Assembly: GCA_037447655.1 (NCBI GenBank)
Contig: JBBHKE010002744.1
Coordinates: 62,001 to 126,000, forward strand
Length of the DNA: 64,000 nucleotides
Direction of reading: 5' to 3'
Source of the DNA: Zygnema cylindricum
Taxonomy: Eukaryota; Streptophyta; Zygnematophyceae; Zygnematales; Zygnemataceae
The notes below the pieces were generated by a model, which did no database searches, was not told where the DNA came from, and saw only the letters and a program-made list of their open reading frames with translations. Of the stretch, positions 1 through 10,737 are shown piece by piece (positions within the stretch are counted from its first letter, which is position 1; each line of letters begins with the position of its first letter). The position numbers and the translations under genes were made by a program.

Positions 1-1060
1 GAAGAAATATTTGATAATGTAGGAGGAGCAAATTATTTTAGTGTCCTTGACCTACGGTAAGGAATCAATCAAATCGAGATAGAGGAAAAAGACCGGCATA
101 AAACTGCCTTTTGGGGTAGTGACGGCCGATGTGAATGGGCCGTAATGCCATTCGGATTGAAAAATGCTCCAGTAGTATTTCAAAAAGTCATGGACTCCGT
201 TCTCGGAGGCTGTAAGTTTGCAAGATGTTACATCGATGACCTTATCATTGCCTCGGCTACTATCGAAGAGCACGCTGCTCATATCGAATGGGTATTGACT
301 GAATTGAAAAATGTCGGATTAAAATGTCATCCCGCGAAATGCACCTTTGGAGCCAAAGGATTGCCTTACCTCGGCCATTTTATCTCGGCTGAGGGGATCA
401 CTCCTCTCGAAGAAAAGGTAGAGGCAATCAGTAAATTGCCTGCTCCCACGGACCTCACCAGTCTACGAGCCTTTCTCGGACTTGCTACTTTTTATCGCAG
501 GTATGTATCTAATTTTAGCACCATCGCATCTCTGTTAAACGACCTTCTCAAGAAGGAAGTGGCGTTTAAATGAGGTCCCGATCAGATTTCCGCATTTCAA
601 AAATTAAAAACCGTTTTATCAAATGCTGCAATTCTCCGTCCTCCCAATCACAAACTCCCTTTTTGTCTTCAAACAGACTTTGGGAAACCCGAAATCGCTG
701 CCATTTTGACACAAAGAGAGTTGAGCGGAGAGGATACGTAGTTGCTTACGCGAGTAGAAGCAATAACCGGGCTGAATCAAATTATATTAGCTACGAAGGA
801 GAGTGTCTAGCCGCGGTTTGGGGAGTCGTTCACTTCCGCCATTATTTGTACGGAAAACCTTTCACACTCTTAACTGACCATCAGCCCTTACATTGGCTGA
901 TGACGAACGATAAGCTTTTCGAGAAGTTAGCCCGATGGGCTTTAATCTTACAAGAATATGACGTTGAAATAATTCACCGACCAGGTCTGCTTAGTCTAAA
1001 CGCAGACGGAATTTCCCGAAAACCTTTGCTCGAACAACAGATAACGCAGTTCGACAGGAT
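1..1060 (+). pseudogene. Ty3/gypsy reverse transcriptase-RNase H, 5' truncated and broken (element G1)
   Basis: This is the RT and RNase H part of a Ty3/gypsy polyprotein, cut by the window edge. Translation shows LDLR-stop-GINQI (a TAA where the family has a Gln or similar), the MPFGLKNAP motif, then the catalytic YIDD box at 229-240 and FLGLATFYRRYV of the connection. The frame stops at 571-573 and shifts. RNase H resumes in another frame with VVAYASRS, an SYEGECLAAVWG segment (the Glu region), TDHQPLHWL and ADGISRKP. The order RT, RNase H, integrase, as continued downstream, defines Ty3/gypsy rather than copia. At least one nonsense codon and two frame changes make it inactive. Confidence 0.93.
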
Positions 1061-1230
1061 TTTGATGACGACGATTTTCCCGTCATGTCGATGGGTTCTT
1101 ATCTTACTTACTGCATGGCGTCTATTCCAAACCCCCGTCCCGCCACAGATCCTTGGCGTGATGGGCCTCTCATTTATTTCCTATCCTTCAGACCTTCAGG
1201 TCCGGCACCACCTCTGATGAAAAAGACAGA

Positions 1231-2600
1231 GTGAAAAGGAGGGCCAAAGGTTACCTTTGGTTCGGGGGATCTTTAGTTCGGTTGTTGGGAGACGGAAGCC
1301 ATAGGCACGTTCCACGGCCTACCGAGCGTCTTTCTCTCATTGAGCAGATTCACACCAATCTTGGTCACTATGATAACAAACGAACATTAAGTCTAGTTCA
1401 GGCACAGTATTGGTGGTCAGGAATGCAAGCTGATGTCGCTGCTATTCTGCACAAGTGTGCCACCTGTGACCGTCTCCGAACTTCTTTTTCTAACCGGGAG
1501 ATACGCTCCAACCTCTACCTATCAAGGGTTTGTTCTATCGATGGTCGGTTGATTTGGCCGAACCTTTTCCTATCTCACGTAGGGGGAAACAATACATCAT
1601 GATTATGATTGAAAATTTCGGTAAGTGGGTAGAAGTCATAGCCATGCCTCACAAGACCGCTAAGTTAACCACTGCAGCTTTTAAGGAACATGTCCTTATG
1701 AGATACGGTGCCCCAGCCGAGGTCCTTATGGATCAAGGTACAAAATTTCGGGGAGAATTTCAAGAGATGCTTGATGAGGCTCTCATCGATCATCGTTGTA
1801 CTAGTCGAGATCACCCCCAGGCCGATGGCCTGGCTGAACGAGCAGTCCAGACATCTAAGCGTGCCTTGCGTAAGCATTGCTTAGAAAAACACATTTCGGT
1901 TTGGGACGAGTCCCTTGGTTACATTACCATGGGATATCGCATGTCGGTTCAGGCTAGTCTGGCTAATTTAAGCCCGTATTATGTTTTATTTGGGCGACAA
2001 CCGTTGCTCGGTCGCAATATTGACAAGGCCGCAAGCTTCCCACTTTCGCAGATGTCTGACACTATTTTTTTAGAAGAACTCACTCGTCGTGCGTTGCTTG
2101 TTGCCCATGAAATGCCCATGGCTTTTGATAACCTACAGATTGCCCAGCATCGAGACACACTTCGGTTTGCCACCACTCGCAGCGGCAGCTACAGGCCGCA
2201 ACAGAAGCCCTATCGGGTGGGAGATTATCTTTATCTTCGCAGGCAATCTTTTGACACTTTGGACACGGATGTTTCTACACACATCCTACGGATTATCGAG
2301 GTGGATCCGAACGGGATGTTGGGATTACACGGAGCAGACACGCGGACTTTTCGAGAATACTCCAAGAATTGTGCTCCATGTTGCTTACCAAATTTATCGC
2401 AGGATATGGATCTTATGCGGATGCCGATAACGGAGGCGACGACATGTACCTTTTGTCATCGATCGAACGGGGAAACTACCATGTTACTTTGTGATCATTG
2501 CAATGAGGGGTTTCACATGGAGTGTTTGGTGCCACCTTTATTCGCAGTTCCGGATGGTCACTAGTTTTGCCACGGATGTCGCGAGCTACCGGTCGTGTTG
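1231..2600 (+). pseudogene. Ty3/gypsy integrase with C-terminal PHD finger (element G1)
   Basis: This is the integrase end of G1. An N-terminal zinc-binding HHCC domain is visible (HTNLGHYDNKR ... CATCDRLR, about 1350-1475). A frameshift follows near 1530-1600. The core then runs from 1530 with the DDE triad in context: VDLAEP (first Asp), LMDQGTKF (second Asp) and GLAERAVQ (Glu). After the core there is a KPYRVGDYLYLRR module, the usual post-core fold of gypsy integrases, and an APCCLPNL segment. Where many plant elements carry a chromodomain, this one has a PHD zinc finger. The reading frame ends at a TAG (2562-2564) that sits inside the PHD finger. Confidence 0.92.
2445..2579 (+). other. 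PHD zinc finger at the integrase C-terminus, interrupted by a stop
   Basis: The spacing is C4HC3: CTFC, LLCDHC, HMEC and, past the stop, FCHGC. The stop codon TAG at 2562-2564 lies exactly where PHD fingers carry a conserved Trp two residues before the sixth Cys (family pattern WFC or WVC). A single TGG to TAG change explains it. PHD fingers read histone H3 tails, so the ancestral element may have used the domain to choose insertion sites; that last step is inference. Confidence 0.85.
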
Positions 2601-2932
2601 GCCAGCTCCTCTGCCGGCTAAAGAGCTGGGGGGGGGATAATCCAACCTAACCATAACCAACTAAGTCGTTGACCTTTCTTTTTCTTCCACCTTGCTTGTT
2701 GCAGTATTTATCCATTTGTACTTTTCTGTTTTATTTCATTTATAATATCTCGCTATCATTTGAGTTTAAGTTGAGCACAGCTAATGATATTCCATGCACC
2801 TTCATGTTATTTGACACATGCACGACAGTTGTCATGCCACATGTCGTCGAACATTTTAGTTGTTTATATTTAGGCGTTAAGACAGGCAGCCGCTACACTA
2901 ATTTGTATTTGGGTATTATTTGGGTTTCGCAG

Positions 2933-3340
2933 GACCGTACGACGTGTACCGTACGACCTACATTTTCCGTGATTTCCGGGATGGCGATTTGGATCGTACC
3001 CGCGGTCCTACCGTACGACGTATAATTTCCGCGATTTCCGTCGACGTCGGATTTGATTATTTCGCGTCGACCGTACGACTTACGGCGACCAGAATTCCCG
3101 CGACCACAAATTGGACCGTACTTGCGGTCCTGCCGTACTTGTTTTTTTTTTCCCGATTTCTCGTCGACGACACATTTTCGAATTTCGTCGAGACAAACAA
3201 ACTTAGCGTACTATAAATATTTTACGCGATTCTCGCAGACGGTAGCTTCGACCATTTCACGTCGACCGTACGACTTATATTTTCCGGAATTCGCGCGACG
3301 GCAAAGTGGACCGTATCTGCGGTCCCATCGTACAAGCTTT
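2933..3340 (+). repeat. Three imperfect internal repeats in the gypsy LTR
   Basis: Units near 2933, 3069 and 3265 share CCGTACGACNTA, a TTTCCG-type stretch, then GGACCGTA, a GCGGTCC box and a final CCGTAC or TCGTAC. Spacing is about 135 to 195 bases and the copies are clearly diverged. Repeated boxes in U3 are typical of enhancer arrays, but function is not shown here. Confidence 0.6.
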
Positions 3341-4261
3341 CATTTCCTTGAATCCCGGGCGACAGCAAATCTTAATCATTTCGCGTGGAGTAGCATCTCG
3401 GCCGTCGACACAAAGTATGCGATTTTTGTAATATCACATCTGGACCGTCGACGCAAGTGACAGACAAATCGACTGTCAATTCTGACGAAGCGACGGCATT
3501 GGACTATTTTAAGTCGTGAACCATTTGGAGGTTCACGCATTCACATGTAGATAGGAAGGGTTTTAATCCGTAGGTTATAGATTCTGTAACGTAAGGCATA
3601 GGATTTCGGCTTTCTATTGGCTGAATCCAAACTAGACGCAAATATTTACATAGCACGCTGTACTCTGATTGGCTTGTTTTTGCTAGGCGAAGTTTTGGTT
3701 ACTTAGTTAATTTCGCATCATTTCCTGCACACAATTTTCAATTGCAGGAATTATTCATTTGATTTATTTTCAGTATTAAGGATTCTCTACAGCCATCTTT
3801 TTATTTGTAAAATTGTCCGGACAGCTTAGAGGCCATTTTCTGCCTTTGCGTGAAGCGTCTAGTTTATATTACATTATCAATATCTTGTAAAGCCTTACAA
3901 ATTAATCTATACGGCTTCGGCCAAGACCTACACGGTTTCCCTTCACTTTTCTCATCTTTTTGAGTGGATTTCGACCGCGATCTCACAACACAAACTTCTT
4001 TTCCCGTTTGTGGCTGAACTTTAATTAGTGTGGAAGTTGCATGTTGGGATTATTGTTGTGTTGTTTTTATATATTGTGATTGTGTATTTATTTCTATTTG
4101 GCTTTTGCGCATCTTTTGAGTTTGGTTATCTCAAACCTCATAAGTGTCGGGCATATTGTCATTTTCGGTTTTTATTTATCTTTCTCGGTTGTTTATGCTT
4201 TGATTTATTCTATTTAAGTATAAATTCAGATTATCCTTGATAAGATAACTCCTGCAAGGAA

Positions 4262-4269
4262 TATAAATA
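4262..4269 (+). promoter_or_regulatory. TATA box of the gypsy LTR
   Basis: TATAAATA stands about 34 bases before the end of the first LTR copy, on the strand that reads into the element. It is a good match to a plant TATA box and its location fits a U3 promoter, although it leaves very little room for R and U5, so the LTR may be internally deleted after it. Confidence 0.5.
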
Positions 4270-4303
4270 GACCGTGGGGCCTAGTGGTCATCCATCGGCT
4301 TAG

Positions 4304-4496
4304 TGATAAACCAACCTAACCATAACCAGCTAAGTCGTTGACCTTTCTTTTTCTTCCACCTTGCCTGTTGCGGTATTTATCAATTATAACTTTTCTTTTT
4401 TATTTCATCTACGATATGTCGCTATCATTTGAGTTTAAGTTGAGCACAGCTGATGATATTGCATGCACCTTCATGTTATTTGACACATGCACGACT
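4304..4496 (+). repeat. Second, truncated copy of the gypsy LTR start
   Basis: About 190 bases match 2636-2830 almost base for base (same CCAACCTAACCATAACC opening, same GTTGACCTTTCTTTTTC stretch, same GAGTTTAAGTTGAGCACAGC). It breaks at about 4496 where copia E2 sequence begins. It is either a tandem LTR left by recombination or the start of a second element of the G1 family. Confidence 0.75.
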
Positions 4497-7400
4497 GGAA
4501 TCCAATGTAGTTTTGCCACGTGTCACTCAATGTGGCGGTGATCGCAAACCGTCAAAATCGTACTTCGCTATCTCAACATCCTTCGCGGCTGTCCGATCAA
4601 ATTTGGATTTCAATTGTGGCCGTCATAAATACTTGCGCGGTATTCTTTCCATACTCTATCATATAACTTAGACTATTTGGATAAGGTTACCGGCTACTGC
4701 GGGTTTGACGTAAGGTAGGTACCAGGATCAAATCATGGCTCTGTCAAAGTCCCTTCTAGAGAGAAAACCTTATAAAACAACTGCCTGTCTCTCTCTAGGC
4801 AGCACAGGCAGCCATGGCTAACTCCTCCTCCAGTCTTCAGTGACTGCGACAAGTATGGAGACTTGAGTGAGGAGTTAGAGGCAGGCTGTCAATATCTATT
4901 ATTTTGCTTTTTATTTTGCAATCTCTAAACCTAGAAAATACTTGAATTCCAACACTCCCCTTATTTTCTAGTCTATTTTCCTTTCAACTTCCATAAACAA
5001 GTAAACAAACACCCCCTCTCATTTTTCCTTTTCTTTTCTTTTTTCCTTTTCCTTTCATAAAACTTAAGTATTTAACACAGTGCATTAAATGAACTGAAAT
5101 AATAATTGCATCACACATTTTATTTAACATCCCACTTTTCATAAATCCGAGCAAAGATTTTATCCACTTCATCACTTTTTTATCCACACACAAACTGATT
5201 TCCCTCTTGCGATCCAACGAGCCAGCCCCATCTCCAATCTGCAACATATACCCGGATGATAACCCTTTTACAAGCACATCTTCACAAGCGACATCACACC
5301 AAGTAGTGATGTCAGATCCATCCACCTCCAAATATTCCCAAAAAACACTAGTCCCCACTAAGTTCCTCATAAGATCTACATCTTCCGTATTCATATTTTT
5401 ATCCATGATAACTACCCCATTTTCTGAACTTACCTCACTCTCTCCCATGGAATTCTTTCCACTATCACTTTTTATTATAATTCCAAATAAATATTTCTTC
5501 TCCCCTAAACCTTTAATCAATATTTCTCTTCTCCCCTATCCTTTAAAAACTCTTCGAGTTTCACTTCTCCCCTTTCCTCGAAATCCGTTGAAGTCTCCCT
5601 TTCCGACCAGTTTTCAGTTTCCCTATTATCTATAAAATTATCGTCATTAATTTTATCTTTCCCGTTTTCACTTATGGATCCTTTATCTGAATTTCTCATT
5701 TCTAAGTCATACACTCTACACTTCTCGACATCCTCAAGTACCTCCTCTCTCTTTACTTCCCTTATACCTCCAAAAGCACACTGTTGCTTTCGTGGAATTT
5801 CTGTGTGCTTTTCTCTCTTCCCCATACTACTAATCCGGAGAAGCTCTAAAAAATCTTCATCCTCTTTCTCCTCTTCCCCTTCTTCCTCCTCATCCACATT
5901 CCAACTTCTAAGTTTTTCCAAACAAGGGCATTCCTCCATATAATGACCCGGTTCCCTACAAAAGAAGCAAACCCCCTTTTTCAAAGCTCCCCTTTCTTTT
6001 CCTCTCCCTCTCTTTCCACCAAAGTTCCGATAAGGTTTACCTTTGTCTTTCTTTCTCTCATCACGCTTCCGCTCGTCACCACCGTTCCTCTCATCACGCT
6101 TCCGCTCGTCACCGCCGTTCCTCTCATCACGCTTCCGCCAATCACCACCAGCTGAAAATGCATTGACCCTGTCCCTTCCCCTACGAAGCTCCAAAGTGCT
6201 TTCCCTCACAAGAATTATCCCAATGGTAAAGCTCCAAGTCCATGAGGAACCATCAAGTGCCTGCATACGACAAATGATGTTTTCGTACTCATCTGGGAGT
6301 TTCATAAGTAGTGTATTAATCTTACTCTCCTCAGATTCTACATATCCCGCACTAGTAAGCTCAACATATAATGCAGCAATATCATTGCAAAACTCTATCA
6401 TGCTACCGCCTTTATAAACGTAGGCCTCTATTTCTTGTTTTACTAATTGCTGCCTCTGAATAGTCTCACTCTTATAAATCTGAATTAGTGCTTCCCATAT
6501 CTCTGAAGACTTGGTTAGACTTAAAAGAGTGATAGCTATCGACTTAGACACATATCTAAGTATGAGATGTTTTGCTATAGTGTTTTTGTATTCCCATATT
6601 TTCCTGTCATTTTCTTCAGTTTTAATCCCTACATGTGGTACCATAGCTGAGAACCTAGCTCCCCTCACCATAGGTGTCCCTTTTTCATTCTCCCCTATTT
6701 CCCCATCCACGGAAACATTTTTTCCTTCACCTTCTGTTGCATCTTAGCTCCTTTTGATATTCTAGGCAGCCTCAAATGAATCTCCATAGTAAGCTCCTCT
6801 TAAGCCAGGTGGCGGACATCTCACTTGTCCCGAAACAATTCCCCATAAGTGCTTCTCGAAAAGCAATCCCGCCATTGTAAACTCCAAATAAGTGAAGTCT
6901 ATTCCATCGAATATAGGCACCCTAGATGGTGGGCCCATAACCTGAAACTCTGAGACCTCCATTAACCCTCAGAGTGTGCAGATCCAAAAGAAGCTAATCT
7001 AGATAGTGCCGACTGCAAGTTGATATAAACCCAAGTGATTGACCCCTTGACAGTAAGAACCCCAATATAGATTCAACCCTGTGAAATAACACTTTCTGTG
7101 TGCTCAGTTCCACCACAGAATGCAAAGTTAGAATATGAGATTTGGACACATTCACCCACTTTGAACTTCCCTTAGAAATGCAGCCACCCTGGCAGACAAA
7201 AACTCTGACTGACTACACCCTTGTGTACCATAGACTCCCTTGAGTCCGGAGCAAAATGAATCACTGAAAATGGTCAAGTAAATTGATAGTTATGGTTGCC
7301 CAAAGTTAGCCATTTATACAAGGTGCTCTCTTAGAGAGAGGTTCCTATCTGCCAAATTTTTCTAAGTCCTATCTCCCTCTAAAACTCTATCTACTGAAGT

Positions 7401-8137
7401 ACGGAACTAATTAAAACACTGTGTTGTAAAGAAAAGTACAGGTGTTGGTGTACTTTATGTACGGCCATAGTACGACATGGCCAAAATGTTGACACGTGTC
7501 ATATCCGGATTCGTTTCCGTAATCCCCGGAGTTGTCGCAATCCAATGTAGTTTTGCCACGTGTCACTCAATGTGGGGGTGATCGCAAACTGCCAAAATCG
7601 TACTCCGCGATCTCGGCATCCTTTGCGGCGGTCCGATCAAATTTGGATTTCAATCGTGGCTGTCATAAATACTTGCGCGGTATTCTTTCCGACGTCAAAC
7701 AAACTGCGCGGTATTTATTTTGTATCCGTACCGTACGTCGTACTTTACACAACTGTTTCTATGCAGTATGCATATTGTTCTCGTTAAATGAATTAGTCTT
7801 ATTGTAACTATTTAAATAAATATCATACCACATATACTCTATCATATAACTTAGACTATTTGGATAAGGTTACCGGCTACTGCGGGTTTGACGTAAGGTA
7901 GGTACTAGGACCAAATCTTGGCTCTATCAAAGTCCCTTTTTGAGAGAAAACCTTATAAAACAACTGCATGTCTCTCTCTAGACAGCTTAGGCAGCCATGT
8001 CTAACTCCTCCTCCAATCTTCAGTGACTGCGACAAGTATGGAGACTTGAGTGAGGAGTTAGAGGCAGGCTGTCAATATCTATTATTTTGCTTTTGATTTT
8101 GCATTCTCTAGACCTAGAAAATACTTGAAATCCAACA
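4497..8137 (-). mobile_element. Gag-only copia derivative E2, minus strand
   Basis: The 5' LTR is 6943-8137 (about 1.2 kb, TGTTGG start at 8137, TTTCA end at 6943). The internal region is 4955-6942. The 3' LTR is 4497-4954 and is incomplete: it stops mid-LTR against gypsy sequence and also lacks about 170 bases near 4650 present in the 5' LTR. A polypurine tract CTAGAAAATAAGGGGAG precedes the 3' LTR (4955-4971, minus). The internal region holds only a gag-type frame and no pol. It is a sister of E3 and E13. The right edge abuts the PBS-proximal part of gypsy G2, so E2 sits in the G2 5' LTR. Confidence 0.85.
4984..6962 (-). pseudogene. Gag with RNase H-like tail, E2 copy, lightly broken
   Basis: The reading starts MEVSEFQVMGPPSR at 6962, partly in the LTR. 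Two stops (TAG, TAA) fall near 6731-6768, then 397 codons are open (6710-5517), then a one-base deletion of a T relative to E3 shifts the frame at about 5518-5522, and 178 more codons are open to 4984. Content follows E3: a copia Gag region (LWEYKNTIAKHLIL, KLPDEYENIICRM), three GGDERKRDERN repeats, a CCHC knuckle CFFCREPGHYMEEC, an acidic stretch, CAFGGIRE, LGEKKYLFGI and an RNase H-like DITTWCDVACED. The tail ends differently from E3, reading on into lysine-rich sequence. With few lesions it looks recently active in protein terms. Confidence 0.85.
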
Positions 8138-8225
8138 CGGTGCTCCTACTGTTGCTACGGGAAGATCCTTGGTGTTTTCCGCTGTGCATTGTGTTGTGTT
8201 GTGGTGTATTATTGCCTCTTTACAC

Positions 8226-8237
8226 TGATATCAGAGC
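8226..8237 (+). other. Primer binding site of gypsy G2 (initiator tRNA-Met 3' end)
   Basis: TGATATCAGAGC differs in one base from TGGTATCAGAGC, the common plant PBS complementary to the 3' end of initiator tRNA-Met. It lies 21 bases upstream of the G2 gag ATG and directly after the U5 end, as expected. Confidence 0.8.
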
Positions 8238-8258
8238 TCTTACCAGTGACTCGACAGC

Positions 8259-8930
8259 ATGGATGAGCACGGCGTATCCACTATAGAAATGTTGGCGCAA
8301 GTTCTTAGGGAGTTGGAAAGTGTGAGATTACAAAACGCGCAGCTCAATAACACCGTCACAGCCTTCGAGTCTCGTATAGGGGAGCGACCTCATGGATGCA
8401 TAGAGTGAGACTCCCGGAGGCTGAAATTAAGGCTTCCCGACGAGTTTGACCCTGCAAGACACAAGAACCTTGACTCATGGCTATTCTCCGTGGCGAACTA
8501 TCTTGAGAAGTTTCCTAGCCTATCGGATCGTGAGAAGATTCACTACGCGGGTGGTCTTCTTAAAGGGGCAGCTGGAGCTTGGTGGAGAACATTGGTGGAG
8601 GACGATGAGTTAGCGACCGTCTGGGCGCTCTTTGTTCAACTCCTCCGCAACACTTGGCAGCCCGTCATCACGGTGAAGGCGATGAGAGATAAGATCGTAG
8701 TATTGAAGCTACGAACTTCAGTGATGGAGTTTACGCAGCAGTTCTTGGAGTGCAAAGTTCAAATACCTACGATGATGGAGGATGAAGCCGGTGATCGCTA
8801 CGTGATGGGGCTTAAGTCGTATATTCATAGAGATGTGGAACATTGGCTTGCTCGGGAAAGCACGACTCCTACTCTCTCGGCAATCATCCAGTTTGCGGAG
8901 CGGACTGATTCAATCGACTTTAACCTCTAG
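8259..8930 (+). pseudogene. Gag (capsid part) of gypsy G2
   Basis: The start at 8259 gives MDEHGVSTIEMLAQVL, a coiled-coil-like N-terminus. A TGA at 8406-8408 breaks the frame. Afterwards the frame reads LRLPDEFDPARHKNLDSWLF, then a retrotransposon gag core with GLLKGAAGAWWR and a final ATRDV-like helix region, to a stop at 8928-8930. Family gag proteins pack the RNA. The NC knuckle follows in a shifted frame. Confidence 0.85.
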
Positions 8931-9084
8931 AGACCTTATCACTACGGGTCGAGCAGTAGCGGAGGACACCGACGAGACGAAGGTCCAACCCCATGGAGCT
9001 CGTCGCAGTTAATGAGGATAAGGAAGCGGTCAACGTCCTGAAAGAAAGAAGAAAACTACCAAGACCAAGACCAATGACTTATCC

Positions 9085-9537
9085 CCTAAGGAAATCCAAC
9101 GAAGGAGGCAAAATGGCCTATGCTTCCAGTGCGGTTCTCCAGATCATATGGCTCGAGAGTGTCCAAAACGAAAAGGTCCCAAAAAGGGAAAACTTACCGT
9201 TATGAGGTTAGCTGGTGAAGGAGGAGACCCTTTGATATTTCGGGGTCAAGTAGGAGTGAGTGCATCTTACTTCTTGGTGGACTCCGGAGCATCGGGGAAC
9301 GTCATTAACGAAACGACGGTGAAAAGGTTGAAACTTCCTCTTGTGGTACTAAAGGATCATCAGTCGATACAATTGGCCGACGGCAGTTCCTTATCGATTA
9401 CCCATCGTACCCCGAGGTTACGCGTTGGAATTGGGAAATTCCGATGGTACGACACCCTTCATGTATTACCTCTTGGGGACCATGAGGTAATCCAGGGGAA
9501 GCCGTGGCTGAAAAAATGGAATCCGACGATCGATTAG
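9085..9537 (+). pseudogene. Nucleocapsid knuckle and aspartic protease of gypsy G2
   Basis: A CCHC knuckle CFQCGSPDHMAREC begins at 9121. The retropepsin active site VDSGAS follows (Asp codon 9280-9282), then LADGSSLSI and GDHEVIQGKPWL, which are typical of gypsy proteases. The frame stops at 9535-9537 and the RT linker continues in other frames to 9851, where E3 is inserted. The active-site triad itself is preserved. Confidence 0.85.
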
Positions 9538-10057
9538 AGAAGTGGCGCCATGAGAGTGAAGAAAGGTGAAGAAGATTTTTAGGTAATAGCGGGAGCGGCT
9601 GGTAAGGGAGCGGAAGAGGGACGCCTAGTTTCGGCCTTACAGCTCAAGAGGGCACTCAAGAAAGGGGAAACGATTTGTATGGCGGTCGTCCAGCCAATGG
9701 AGGAGATGACCGAGGAGATCCCGAAAGAATGGAAGAAGAAGGACCCCAACTTCGACTCAAAAGAAAGTGACGACATTGGAAAGACTTCCGAAGAGGCTCC
9801 GAAGTCATGGCAAAACTTCTCGAGGAGTACGCAGATGTATTTCCCCCGAAGTGTTAAAATTGAAGTATTTTCTAGGTCTAGAGATTGTAAAATAAAAAGT
9901 CAAAAAAGGGGACACTGACAACCTACCTCTAACTCTTCACTCAAGTCCCCACACTTGTCGCAGTCACTGAAGACTGGAAGAGGAGTTTGATCCATGGCTG
10001 CCTAGGCTGTCCAAAGTGGACAGGAAGGCAATTCTTAATAGAGTTATCTAAAAGGTG

Positions 10058-10125
10058 TGACGGACTCAGGATTTGATCCTGGTACCTGTCGTCCGTCAAA
10101 CTAGCCGTTCGCTTTAACCAACAAG
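10058..10125 (-). other. tRNA-like module antisense in the E3 LTR
   Basis: Read on the minus strand it has a D-arm-like TTGGTTAAAGCG and then ACAGGTACCAGGATCAAATC followed by CTG, which resembles the T-arm of initiator tRNA-Met (known ACAGGTCCCAGGATCGAAAC). The same module recurs at 13251-13320, 4674-4746, 7855-7930, 21604-21672, 22621-22690, 31272-31343, 34587-34660 and 40482-40552. It is probably not a working tRNA gene, because no complete cloverleaf is evident. Confidence 0.5.
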
Positions 10126-10668
10126 TCTAAATACGGTACCAGAGTACAATAGGTTTGACAAATATTTATATTTGTACACGTAGACTAGTTTGTCTAACGA
10201 AAATAGATACGTAATGCAAAGATACAGTTTTGTATAGTACGGAGTACGATTTAATGTATTTTATGAAACAGATACCGCGCATTTGTTTCGAACGCGAAAC
10301 AAATATCGCACTTATATTTTCAACGGCTACAATTGTATCTGGTTTGATTGGACGGCCACGATAGGCGCCGCGATCACGAATTATGTACTTTTGGCATTTT
10401 TTCAGTCATTGCCACGTCATGTGACACGTGGCGCGAGAATGTTGGATTGCGGCGAGTCCAGAGATTGCGGTAACAAATCCGGATATGACACGTGTCGACA
10501 TTTTGGCCATGTTGTACAATGGCCGTACAGAAAGTACACCGGCACCTGTACTTTTCTGTACAACACACTAATTTGATTCATGCCGTACTTCAGTAGATAG
10601 AGTTTTAGAGAGGGAATAGGACTTAGAAAATTTTGGGTAAGTAGCTGCCTCTCCTAGAGAGCACCTTG

Positions 10669-10674
10669 TATAAA
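10669..10674 (+). promoter_or_regulatory. TATA box of the E3 5' LTR
   Basis: TATAAA in CTTGTATAAATGG. The same position in the 3' LTR is 13860-13865. Equivalent boxes occur in the E2, E4, E6, E8, E9 and E13 LTRs. Confidence 0.75.
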
Positions 10675-10737
10675 TGGAAAACTTTGGCTAGCCATAACTA
10701 TCAATTTATTTGACCATTTTCAGTGATTCTTTTTGCT

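Larger units (their letters stand above)
2636..4303 (+). repeat. Probable 3' LTR of gypsy element G1
   Basis: It follows a G-rich polypurine run (about 2619-2636) directly after the integrase frame, as a 3' LTR should. It begins GATAATCCAACCTAACC, and the same sequence recurs at 4304 as TGATAAACCAACCTAACC, which suggests an LTR start of TGATAA. Length is about 1.67 kb. A TATA box lies near its right end. No protein gene is supported inside it. The end of the LTR is set only by the start of the next copy and is approximate. Confidence 0.65.

Noticed and set aside
2669-3460. Open frames of 98-135 codons in the gypsy LTR
   Set aside because: They overlap each other in different frames within a repeated U3 region and match no protein family.
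5207-6747. Several plus-strand open frames of 70-142 codons, rich in Ser and Pro
   Set aside because: They are antisense shadows of the purine-rich E2 gag on the minus strand. The same shadows appear opposite the E3 gag (11570-12859).
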